The notes under the pieces are model-generated. The model was not told the DNA's origin. It ran no database searches and saw nothing but the letters and a program-made list of their open reading frames with translations. A DNA stretch of 6,985 bases, taken from assembly GCA_900553345.1 (NCBI GenBank), contig USDE01000071.1, positions 1 through 6,985 of the forward strand. The letters are read 5' to 3'. Below, one piece after another: positions 1 through 6,049 of the stretch (the first letter of the stretch is position 1; every line of letters begins with the position of its first letter). The DNA is from an uncultured Collinsella sp. (GTDB lineage: Bacteria > Actinomycetota > Coriobacteriia > Coriobacteriales > Coriobacteriaceae). Made by a program: the position numbers and the translations under genes.

Positions 1-53
1 GTCCTGCGGGATGTTTTGGAAAATAACCCAAAACCGGCCATGTGGGGTCCTTT

Positions 54-80
54 GGAGTCGCCCTTTAGGCGGAACTCTCC
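54..80 (+). terminator. Possible terminator hairpin of an upstream gene
   Basis: The arms GAGT-CGCC (55-62) and GGCG (68-71) plus ACTC (74-77) pair around a CTTTA loop, with a two-base bulge (72-73). An AT-rich run, TAATTATTT, follows at 81-89. This resembles a weak intrinsic terminator for a gene lying left of the window. A second hairpin, GTTTTGG (13-19) with CCAAAAC (28-34), precedes it. The U-tract is imperfect, so this could instead be plain leader structure. Confidence 0.3.
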
Positions 81-133
81 TAATTATTTGGATGAGTCGT
101 TTACTTACTTGTACTGTTACCGTCTTCCCGCTC

Positions 134-161
134 TTGTTGGGGTATGCTTTGTTCGTATGTA
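134..161 (+). promoter_or_regulatory. Weak candidate promoter for the LacI-family regulator
   Basis: TTGTTG (134-139) and TATGTA (156-161) sit 16 bp apart and could serve as -35 and -10 elements. Both match consensus poorly. The operator-like site at 158-173 would overlap the -10 and the start of transcription, which fits autorepression. TATGCT at 143-148 is another possible -10, but it lacks a good -35. The assignment is tentative. Confidence 0.25.
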
Positions 162-173
162 AACGTATGACAT
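158..173 (+). promoter_or_regulatory. LacI-type operator-like site upstream of the regulator
   Basis: TGTAAACGTATGACAT matches TGAAAACGTTTGACAT, the site in front of the GH32/PTS operon (1307-1322), at 14 of 16 positions. It shares the central ACG typical of LacI-family operators. It lies 20 bp before the preferred start of the regulator gene, so autoregulation is the natural reading. The shared sequence is seen directly; binding is inferred. Confidence 0.6.
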
Positions 174-192
174 GTTGATGGGGGAGGGTGCT

Positions 193-1203
193 ATGGCTCG
201 CGAGAGTGCTCGTTCTAAGGATACGGCTAAGCCTGGCATCAAGGAAGTTGCGGCGGTGGCGGGGGTTTCGCCTACTACGGTATCTCGTGTGCTTAATAAT
301 CGTGGCTATATTAGCCAAGAGACCCGCGATAAGGTCCATGCCGCGATGAAGCGCATCAACTATACGCCCAACGATATCGCCCGTGCCATGCTCAACGGTC
401 GCCTGAATCTTATCGGTATGATCGTCCCCTATGTCAGCAGTCCGTTTCATGCCCAAGTGGTTCAAGTCATTGAGCATACCCTGGCCGAAAACGGTTTTAA
501 GATGCTGCTGTGCAATAGCGCCAATCGACCCGAGCTTGAGCGCTCTTATATCGACATGCTTCGACGCAATATGGTTGATGGCGTCATCGTCAACTCGCTT
601 AATATCGGTGCCGAGGCGTATGCCGAGATGGGCTTGAGTCTGGTTGGTATCGACTGCGACCTTGGCGAGGCCTCTGTTCAGATTGCGAGCGACAGCTATA
701 GCATCGGCGAACTTGCCACGCGTCGCCTGATCGATGACGGGTGTTCGCGCATCCTGTGCCTGCGCAGCAATAGCCGCATGCGCATGCCTGCCAATAAGCG
801 TACCGATGCCTACCTCGATGTTGTTGAGCAGGCCGGTTTGCCCGCGCTTGTCCGTGAGGTCGAGTTCGTTAAGCCCGACGACGAAAAGAGCGCGGTCGTT
901 GCGAAGATCCTCGATGAGAACCCCGATATTGACGGCATCTTTGCGGGAGACGACACGATGGCGGCCATCTGTCTCAACGTTATGAAGCAGCGAGGCTTGA
1001 GCGCTCCGGGCGATATTAAGGTCGTGGGCGCGGATGGTGCCCGCCGCACTATGACGTTTATGCCTGACTTAACAACCGTACGCCAAGATATCGATCGCAT
1101 CGGAGAACTCGCGGCGCAATCCATCATTGCTCTTATTAACGGCGAAAAGCCCGAATCGAATATCAAGCTCCCCGTTGAACTCATTGAGGGTAAAACCGCG
1201 TAG
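193..1203 (+). CDS. scrR: LacI-family transcriptional repressor, ScrR-like sucrose operon regulator
   Basis: DNA-binding sugar-responsive repressor, 336 aa from this start. An N-terminal helix-turn-helix covers about residues 16-36 (IKEVAAVAGVSPTTVSRVLN). The GYISQET segment and the hinge region YTPNDIARAM (about 57-66) follow, then a periplasmic-binding-protein-like effector domain (about 72-336) with DGVIVNS, IFAGDDTMAA, VVGADGAR and LTTVRQD. The VSPTTVSRVLN and GYIS pattern resembles ScrR sucrose repressors, and the next genes are a sucrose PTS and GH32 enzymes. I prefer the ATG at 193 because GGGGAGG at 180-186 is well placed. ATGs at 172 and 178 are in frame, but 172 lies inside the operator-like site. 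The hinge position that is usually Leu appears to be Met66. Codon use is more T/A-rich at third positions than in the next two genes, as expected for a low-abundance regulator. The family is certain; sucrose specificity is inferred from context. Confidence 0.9.
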   Translation: MARESARSKDTAKPGIKEVAAVAGVSPTTVSRVLNNRGYISQETRDKVHAAMKRINYTPNDIARAMLNGRLNLIGMIVPYVSSPFHAQVVQVIEHTLAENGFKMLLCNSANRPELERSYIDMLRRNMVDGVIVNSLNIGAEAYAEMGLSLVGIDCDLGEASVQIASDSYSIGELATRRLIDDGCSRILCLRSNSRMRMPANKRTDAYLDVVEQAGLPALVREVEFVKPDDEKSAVVAKILDENPDIDGIFAGDDTMAAICLNVMKQRGLSAPGDIKVVGADGARRTMTFMPDLTTVRQDIDRIGELAAQSIIALINGEKPESNIKLPVELIEGKTA

Positions 1204-1257
1204 TTCATCCCGTGCCAAAAGAATTCCTCAAACACCTCTGATGACCGTTCGCCGGCA

Positions 1258-1273
1258 TATGTCAACCGTTTGC
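1258..1273 (-). promoter_or_regulatory. Distal inverted operator-like site
   Basis: On the minus strand this reads GCAAACGGTTGACATA. It matches GAAAACGATTGACATA of the proximal tandem site (1325-1340) at 14 of 16 positions. Its centre is 46 bp from the centre of the first tandem copy and 63 bp from that of the second, the latter close to six helical turns. It is flanked by CGGCA (1253-1257) and TGCCG (1271-1275). A looping or auxiliary operator role is inferred. Confidence 0.5.
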
Positions 1274-1306
1274 CGACGACTGGAACTGCGAAAAGACGTA
1301 TTGGTG

Positions 1307-1340
1307 TGAAAACGTTTGACATATGAAAACGATTGACATA
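1307..1340 (+). repeat. 17-bp tandem repeat forming two adjacent operator-like sites
   Basis: TGAAAACGTTTGACATA (1307-1323) is followed without a gap by TGAAAACGATTGACATA (1324-1340), with 16 of 17 bases identical. The first copy contains the perfect palindrome AAACGTTT; the second has one mismatch, AAACGATT. Each copy also contains a full TTGACA hexamer. These are very likely operators for the LacI-family repressor encoded just upstream, placed on the promoter of the GH32-PTS operon. Confidence 0.7.
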
Positions 1341-1344
1341 TCTT
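1316..1344 (+). promoter_or_regulatory. Promoter of the GH32-PTS-GH32 operon
   Basis: A consensus TTGACA -35 (1316-1321) lies 17 bp before TATCTT (1339-1344), a 4/6 match to -10. The second operator-like repeat occupies the spacer, which suits steric repression. Predicted transcription start is near 1351, giving a leader of under 40 nt. The second TTGACA (1333-1338) could pair with TAGTAT (1360-1365), but that 21-bp spacer is too long for a standard promoter. Confidence 0.55.
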
Positions 1345-1387
1345 GCAGTTGTACCGAGTTAGTATCTCGTGAGAAAGGAAGTCTCGG

Positions 1388-2770
1388 ATGCACAAGGTGT
1401 ATTACCAGCCTGAGGGAATTTGGGTAGGCGACATCATGCCGTACGGCGAGGACGGCACGTTCTATCTCTATCACCAGCGTGACACGCGTAACCCCGGACC
1501 TTTCGGAGAGCCGTTTGGCTGGGCACTCGCTACGACCAAGGACTTCGTCAATTACAAAGACTTTGGCGAGAGCCTTGAGCGTGGCGGCGACGAGGAAGTC
1601 GACCAGTATGTTTATGCCGGCACGGTGTTTAAGGTGGGCGACAAGTACCATGCGCTCTACACTGGTTGCAATCGCGATAAGGTCAAGGCACGCTTGATGA
1701 AGCAGGTTCTTCTTCACGCAACGAGTGACGACGCCGTCAAGTGGGAGAAGAACATCGCCGAGACGCTGCTTCCGCCCCAGGAGGGTTACGATGACCGCAA
1801 CTGGCGCGATCCCTTTGTGCTTTGGGATGAGGAGAACGAAGAGTACATGCTCATCCTCGGCACGCGTGTGGGCGAGGACAAGCGTCTGATGACCGGTCGT
1901 CTGGTCAAGTTCACCTCCAAGGACCTGGATACCTGGGAGTTCCAGGGCGACTGGTGGAATCCGGGCCTGTACACCATGTTCGAGATGCCTGATCTCTTTA
2001 AGATGGGCGACTGGTGGTATCTGGTGTTCTCCGAGTACAGTGATGGCAACAAGACCCGTTACCGCATGTCTCGCTCTATCAACGGTCCTTGGATCACTCC
2101 TGCGGACGATTCCTTCGATGGCCGCGCGTACTATGCCGCGCGTACCGCATTTGACGGCGAGCGCCGCGTTCTCTTTGGTTGGGTTCCTACGCGTGACGAG
2201 GGCGGCGACCCCAGCTCTTACCTGTGGGGTGGCACCTTTATGCCCCTCGAGATCGTTCAGCGTGCCGACGGAACGCTCGGCACCAAGCTTCCTGACAGCA
2301 TGCTTGGCGCCTTTGGCGAGGCTAAGGCAGTCGAGGCCTTTGAGCTCTCCTGCGAGTCGGGCAAGGTCGAGCAGGTGCTCGCCGCGGATGCCGGTTCCAC
2401 CTATATGCTCGATGCCGACATCGAGCTCGCCGGTGACGCTGCCGGCTTCTCGGTGAAGCTTGCCGAGGACGCCGAGTCCGGTCTTGCCTATGAGTTCCGC
2501 GCCAACCTGCGTGAGGGCAAGCTCGAGTTTACGGCGGCCCCCCAGTATCCGTGGTTCCAGGTCAACAACATGGGCCTCGAGCGTCCGTTGTTCTTTAAGG
2601 GCGAGGGCACTCATCATGTGCGCCTGGTCGTTGACGACGATATCGCGACCATCTTTGTCGATGATGTTGCGCTTAACGCGCGCTTCTGCAATAAGCAGGG
2701 CCAGGGTGTGGCGCTTACCGTCACCGACGGTGCGCTCAAGTGCGCAAATGCAACGATCGCGTCTCTGTAA
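1388..2770 (+). CDS. Divergent GH32 family beta-fructosidase-like enzyme, cytoplasmic
   Basis: Predicted hydrolase of a fructose-containing sugar, 460 aa. It has an N-terminal five-bladed propeller (about 5-295) and a C-terminal beta-sandwich (about 315-460). The three GH32 acidic motifs can be located, though altered. WVGDIMP (12-18) stands where WMNDPNG is usual, with Asp15 as likely nucleophile. NWRDP (138-142) carries the transition-state Asp141. FEMPDLF (198-204) replaces the usual ECPD, with Glu199 as likely acid/base. YAGTVF (76-81) and YTG (91-93) are also family-like. No signal peptide is visible, so the substrate must enter the cell, presumably through the PTS encoded 45 nt downstream. 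The start is supported by AAGGAAG at 1375-1381. This is the first gene after the repressed promoter. The family is confident. The substrate is unknown: a phosphorylated fructoside other than sucrose-6-phosphate, or a non-phosphorylated fructooligosaccharide, are both possible. Confidence 0.85.
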   Translation: MHKVYYQPEGIWVGDIMPYGEDGTFYLYHQRDTRNPGPFGEPFGWALATTKDFVNYKDFGESLERGGDEEVDQYVYAGTVFKVGDKYHALYTGCNRDKVKARLMKQVLLHATSDDAVKWEKNIAETLLPPQEGYDDRNWRDPFVLWDEENEEYMLILGTRVGEDKRLMTGRLVKFTSKDLDTWEFQGDWWNPGLYTMFEMPDLFKMGDWWYLVFSEYSDGNKTRYRMSRSINGPWITPADDSFDGRAYYAARTAFDGERRVLFGWVPTRDEGGDPSSYLWGGTFMPLEIVQRADGTLGTKLPDSMLGAFGEAKAVEAFELSCESGKVEQVLAADAGSTYMLDADIELAGDAAGFSVKLAEDAESGLAYEFRANLREGKLEFTAAPQYPWFQVNNMGLERPLFFKGEGTHHVRLVVDDDIATIFVDDVALNARFCNKQGQGVALTVTDGALKCANATIASL

Positions 2771-2815
2771 TGGCATCAAAACGTCTTATGATTTCGTAAG
2801 GGAATGGAGAGGAAC

Positions 2816-4267
2816 ATGGACTACAAAGTAGTGTCTCAGCAAGTCGTCGATAACGTCGGCGGTCTGGAGAACATCGAGGGCGCCACGCATTGCGTTACGC
2901 GTCTGCGTCTGGTGCTCAAGGATACGAGCAAGTACAACAAGGCCGAGCTCGAGAACATCGATGGCGTCAAGGGCGTGCTGTACAACAGCGGCCAGCTCAT
3001 GATCATCTTCGGTACCGGTACCGTCAACAAGGTCTACGATGAGTTTATGGCTCTGACGGGCGTTAAGGAGATCAGCGCTTCCGAGGTCAAGGGCGCCGAG
3101 GCGGACAAGAAGGGCAAGTTCTTCTCGGTCCTCAAGGTATTCTCGGACATCTTTATCCCCATCATTCCCGCTTTCGTCGGCGCTGCTATCATCATCGGCC
3201 TTAAGTCGCTGATCGTTGCCAACGGCCTCTTTGGCATGGAGGGCAGCCTCGCCGATCACAGCGAGTTCCTCAAGAACCTCGCAAGCTTCTTTGCCATTAT
3301 CGCCACCACCTTCGACTACCTGCCTGTCCTGGTTATGTACAGCGCGGTCAAGCGTTTTGGCGGTAACCCGATCCTGGGCATCCTCGTCGGTATCGTCATG
3401 GTTCACCCGAGCCTTATGAACCGTAACACGTTCGTTATGGACCCGACGGGTGCTGAGTACTGGAACTTCGGTCCGCTCTCCATTCCCATGGTTGCTTTCC
3501 AGGGCGGCGTGTTCCCTGCAATCCTGACTGCCTGGTTTATGGCCAAGGTCGAGAAGATTGCCCAGAAGTACATCCCCGAGGTCGTTTCGTTCGTCTTTGT
3601 CCCGACCGTTACCCTGATTCTTGCTAACGTCGCCCTGTTCACCGTGTTCGGCCCGCTCGGCAACCTGATCGGCGACGTCCTCGCCGGCGTAATCGATATC
3701 CTGTACAACAGGATGGGCGTCTTTGGTGCCTTTGTCTTCGCCGCGTTCCTGCAGCCACTTGTCGTTACCGGTACGCATCAGTTCATCCAGGGTATCGAGG
3801 CAAACCTCGTTGCCACGACTGGCTTCAACTACATCCAGGCCATCTGGTCGGTTTCCATCATCGCCCAGGGTGGCGGCGCCATCGGCATGTACCTCATTCA
3901 CAAGAAGCATTCCAAAGAGCGCAACATCTGCATGTCGTCCTTTATCCCGACGCTGGTCGGTATCTCCGAGCCCGCAATCTTTGCTGCAAACATGCGCTAC
4001 TCGATCATCCCGTTCATCTGCGCTTGCATCGGTGCAGGCTGCGGCGGTGCCTTCGTGAAGCTCTTTGAGGTGCGCGCCATCGGTCAGGGTCTGACCGGCG
4101 TGCTTGGCCTGCTCATCGTCACGCCCGAGACGCTCGTGTGGTATGTGGCTGGCAATCTCATCGCCTTCATCGTGCCGATCGTCTTGATCTTTGCCTACAA
4201 CAAGGCAAAGGGAGTGCCGACCACTGATGAAGAGGGCGCTGGCGCTGGCTTCGATGTCAGCTTCTAG
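2816..4267 (+). CDS. scrA: PTS sugar permease EIIBC, sucrose/beta-glucoside type
   Basis: Membrane transporter that imports and phosphorylates its sugar, 483 aa from this start. The EIIB domain (about 1-85) carries the phosphorylated cysteine Cys26 in ATHCVTRLRL. A short linker leads to the glucose-superfamily EIIC domain (about 105-465). EIIC has about ten hydrophobic segments, the TGTHQ signature at 318-322 and the GISEPAIF signature at 382-389 that contacts sugar. There is no EIIA domain; the C-terminus ends soon after the last helix with a Gly/Ala-rich tail, so a separate EIIA must donate phosphate. The ATG at 2816 is preferred because GGAGAGG (2806-2812) precedes it and the protein then begins MDYKVV, typical of EIIB; an in-frame ATG at 2804 has poor ribosome-site spacing. 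The small hairpin CTTATG/CGTAAG (2785-2800) lies just ahead. Sucrose specificity follows from flanking GH32 genes and is not proven. Confidence 0.9.
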   Translation: MDYKVVSQQVVDNVGGLENIEGATHCVTRLRLVLKDTSKYNKAELENIDGVKGVLYNSGQLMIIFGTGTVNKVYDEFMALTGVKEISASEVKGAEADKKGKFFSVLKVFSDIFIPIIPAFVGAAIIIGLKSLIVANGLFGMEGSLADHSEFLKNLASFFAIIATTFDYLPVLVMYSAVKRFGGNPILGILVGIVMVHPSLMNRNTFVMDPTGAEYWNFGPLSIPMVAFQGGVFPAILTAWFMAKVEKIAQKYIPEVVSFVFVPTVTLILANVALFTVFGPLGNLIGDVLAGVIDILYNRMGVFGAFVFAAFLQPLVVTGTHQFIQGIEANLVATTGFNYIQAIWSVSIIAQGGGAIGMYLIHKKHSKERNICMSSFIPTLVGISEPAIFAANMRYSIIPFICACIGAGCGGAFVKLFEVRAIGQGLTGVLGLLIVTPETLVWYVAGNLIAFIVPIVLIFAYNKAKGVPTTDEEGAGAGFDVSF

Positions 4268-4306
4268 TTGAGCCGTTCAGTGCAATGTGCGGATAAGTCC
4301 ATATGA

Positions 4307-4345
4307 GGAAGGGCGTTCGGCTCGTGTGAGTCGAGCGTCCTTTCC
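4307..4345 (+). other. Large bulged stem-loop between permease and sucrose-6-phosphate hydrolase genes
   Basis: Positions 4307-4323 pair with 4328-4345 over 17 base pairs, three of them G-U, with one bulged T (4338) and a GTGT loop (4324-4327). No U-tract follows, so a standard intrinsic terminator is unlikely. The stem ends 7 nt before the ribosome binding sequence GAGAAGG (4353-4359) of the next gene. It may set mRNA stability or relative expression of the two cistrons. Confidence 0.6.
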
Positions 4346-4362
4346 CATAGACGAGAAGGTCA

Positions 4363-5811
4363 ATGGCGATGTTTAATCAAAAAAACAAGGTGATGCGTGC
4401 GGACTATGAGCAGTGGCGAGCTGGACAGGATGAGACGGCGGCTCGCATCGCGTCCGACCCCGATAGGCTTTTGTTCCATGTGGAGCCTGAGCTTGGCTGG
4501 CTCAACGACCCCAACGGTTTGGTTCAGATTGGTGATACGTATCACATCTATCATCAATACGATCCGTTCGATGCTGCGCATGGCGGTCCAGTGCTTTGGA
4601 ACCATCTGACGACAAAGGATTTTGTGACGTACGAGAATCACGGCCCCGTGTTGTTCCCCGATTCCGATTTGGATTCGAGTGGAGCGTATTCTGGTTCTGC
4701 CTTTGTACGTGATGGCAAGATTCACTACTTCTATACCGGCAACGTTAAGCATTTTGACCGTGATGATTACGACTACGTGTTGACGGGCCGTGAGCAAAAC
4801 CAGATTCATATGGTTGCCGAGAATCCCGACGAATTGGGCGAGAAGCGCATAGCTGTTGGGCCGGTCGATTACCCCGAGGATATCGGAACGCACGTACGCG
4901 ACCCCAAAATCCTTGAACACGATGGTATCTACTACATGGTTCTGGGCGCTCGTACGAAAGACGATCGTGGCTGTGTGCTTGTCTATACTTCGCGCGATCT
5001 AGAGGACTGGAGCTATGCGACGCGCATTGAGCTGGGCGAGAAGTTTGGCTTTATGTGGGAGTGCCCTGATCTATTTGAGCTTGATGGCGAGCTTATTCTC
5101 GTTTGCTGTCCGCAGGGCGTGCCCGCCGATGGCTGGCGCTACCGCAATCCGCACCAGTGCGTGTGGTTCTCCATCGAGGCCGATTGGGAGGCGCCGAGCT
5201 TTAAGATCGCCGGGCAGGGCATGCCTCCGATGGTCGATGCCGGTTTTGATTTCTATGCCCCGCAGTCCTTTGAGGACGCTGCAGGTCGGCGTTTGATGAT
5301 CGGATGGTCGGGTTGCCCCGATGCGACGGCGGAAAGCCCGACGGTGGCGCGCGGGTGGCAGTGCGCGTTGACGGTGCCGAGAGAGCTGAGCATGCGCGGC
5401 GGTAAGCTCTGCCAGCGGCCGGCGCACGAGATTGAGAGAATGCGTGGCGACTGCGTTCGCGCGACAGGCGGTGAAACCGTTGAGGAGCCGGGACGCCTGT
5501 TTGATGTCGTGGTTTCCTGCGAGGGCGCCAAGATGGTCGAGCTCGAGATTCGAAAGGGCGTCTATGTGCGTTATGCGGACGGGATGCTTACCCTCGACAT
5601 GGGTGACGAAGGCTATGGGCGCGACCAGAGGTTGATCGAGCTCAGCGAGCTTCGCGACCTACGCGTGCTTTCGGACACTACGATGGTCGAGATTTTTGCA
5701 AATGGCGGCGAGGCGGCACTTACGAGCCGTACCTATTCGCCGACGGTTCCGGCGATGGAACTGCACGCCGAGGGTGCGGCATCGATGAATTTCTACCGCC
5801 TCGTGCATTAA
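4363..5811 (+). CDS. scrB: GH32 sucrose-6-phosphate hydrolase (invertase)
   Basis: Cytoplasmic enzyme splitting sucrose-6-phosphate, made by the PTS, into glucose-6-phosphate and fructose; 482 aa, the usual family length. All canonical GH32 motifs are present: WLNDPNG (46-52, nucleophile Asp49), HQYDPF (64-69), YSGSAF (109-114), FYTGNV (123-128), VRDP (178-181, Asp180), WECPDLF (232-238, acid/base Glu233) and DFYAPQSF (296-303). The C-terminal beta-sandwich ends with the usual MVEIFANGGEAALTSR segment (441-456). No signal peptide is seen. It lies 95-101 nt after the permease gene, separated by a large hairpin, and is probably co-transcribed; a weak internal promoter (TTGAGC 4268-4273, GATAAG 4292-4297) cannot be excluded. 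The start is uncertain: GAGAAGG (4353-4359) is only 3 nt from ATG 4363 but 9 nt from the in-frame ATG 4369, which would remove two residues. The function is well supported; the name scrB (sacA in other genera) is by homology of motifs. Confidence 0.93.
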   Translation: MAMFNQKNKVMRADYEQWRAGQDETAARIASDPDRLLFHVEPELGWLNDPNGLVQIGDTYHIYHQYDPFDAAHGGPVLWNHLTTKDFVTYENHGPVLFPDSDLDSSGAYSGSAFVRDGKIHYFYTGNVKHFDRDDYDYVLTGREQNQIHMVAENPDELGEKRIAVGPVDYPEDIGTHVRDPKILEHDGIYYMVLGARTKDDRGCVLVYTSRDLEDWSYATRIELGEKFGFMWECPDLFELDGELILVCCPQGVPADGWRYRNPHQCVWFSIEADWEAPSFKIAGQGMPPMVDAGFDFYAPQSFEDAAGRRLMIGWSGCPDATAESPTVARGWQCALTVPRELSMRGGKLCQRPAHEIERMRGDCVRATGGETVEEPGRLFDVVVSCEGAKMVELEIRKGVYVRYADGMLTLDMGDEGYGRDQRLIELSELRDLRVLSDTTMVEIFANGGEAALTSRTYSPTVPAMELHAEGAASMNFYRLVH

Positions 5812-5812
5812 C

Positions 5813-5827
5813 CGTGCGTGGAGCACG
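5813..5827 (+). terminator. Weak hairpin after the sucrose-6-phosphate hydrolase gene
   Basis: CGTGC (5813-5817) pairs with GCACG (5823-5827) around a GTGGA loop, directly after the stop codon, and ATTGGATTT follows. TCGTGC at 5801-5806 can pair with the same 3' arm. The stem is short and the T-run interrupted, so termination here is doubtful. The much stronger hairpin at 5959-6007 could also end this transcript. Confidence 0.25.
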
Positions 5828-5885
5828 ATTGGATTTGCTGGACGGAATGTGTCGCAGTTGTCGCGGCCAACTACCGTTTATCGCG

Positions 5886-5901
5886 TATAGCGACCGTTTG
5901 C
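5886..5901 (-). promoter_or_regulatory. Possible additional operator-like site upstream of degV
   Basis: On the minus strand this reads GCAAACGGTCGCTATA, identical at 13 of 16 positions to the inverted site at 1258-1273. A related ACCGTTT lies 20 bp upstream (5873-5879), and TCGC/GCGA (5881-5884, 5890-5893) form an inverted repeat. It sits just before the predicted degV promoter. The match to the strictest operator copies is weaker, so chance similarity is possible. Confidence 0.3.
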
Positions 5902-5908
5902 GGAATAA

Positions 5909-5937
5909 GTAACACTCCTTAATAAACCGTGTAGAAT
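5909..5937 (+). promoter_or_regulatory. Candidate promoter of degV and its structured leader
   Basis: GTAACA (5909-5914, 4/6 to -35) and TAGAAT (5932-5937, 5/6 to -10) are separated by 17 bp. Transcription would start near 5943-5945, exactly at the first base of the closing stem of the predicted leader RNA. This coincidence supports both calls. Confidence 0.5.
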
Positions 5938-5943
5938 CTCAGA

Positions 5944-6049
5944 CAAGCACGGAGTTTTCCAGGGAGACGCTGTCCTTTGTTGTGTGCAAGGGGCGGCGTC
6001 TCTTTGGCGCTTAGATGCTGTTGCACAACAGTGCGGTGGCCTGTGCTTG
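5944..6049 (+). ncRNA. Structured RNA candidate in the degV 5' leader
   Basis: Three nested pairings can be drawn by hand. P1 is a 9-bp closing stem, 5944-5952 with 6041-6049. P2 is an uninterrupted 21-bp hairpin, 5959-5979 with 5987-6007, five pairs being G-U, loop TTGTGTG. P3 is 6016-6022 with 6027-6033, loop GCAC. The P2 loop (TTGTG, 5980-5984) is also complementary to CACAA (6024-6028) inside P3, so a pseudoknot or alternative fold is possible. The whole begins at the predicted transcription start and ends 32 nt before the degV start. I do not recognise a named riboswitch, SRP RNA, tRNA or T-box in it. It could be a cis-regulatory leader, a small RNA, or in part the terminator of the preceding operon, since P2 runs into TTT. 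The pairing is visible; function is unknown. Confidence 0.45.

Noticed and set aside
172..192. Upstream starts for the repressor at 172 and 178
   Set aside because: The first overlaps the operator-like site and neither has a well-spaced ribosome site, whereas 193 does.
1204..1306. Terminator after the repressor gene
   Set aside because: Only a 5-bp CGGCA/TGCCG pairing with a 13-base loop is visible and no T-run follows; not convincing.
810..1322. 170-aa minus-strand frame covering the end of the repressor gene
   Set aside because: It would run through the operator array and has no motif or start signals; it is a shadow of the repressor frame.
1262..2779. 505-aa open frame on the minus strand
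   Set aside because: It mirrors the GH32 gene almost exactly, has no recognisable domain and no ribosome site. Long antisense frames are common opposite GC-rich genes with strong codon bias.
2786..3910. 374-aa open frame on the minus strand opposite the permease
   Set aside because: The translation is highly charged and low in complexity (Asp, Glu, Asn, His rich), as expected from the antisense of a hydrophobic membrane protein. No family features.
4307..4345. Standard intrinsic terminator between permease and hydrolase genes
   Set aside because: The stem is strong but is followed by CATAGACG with no run of T, so it is listed only as a stem-loop.
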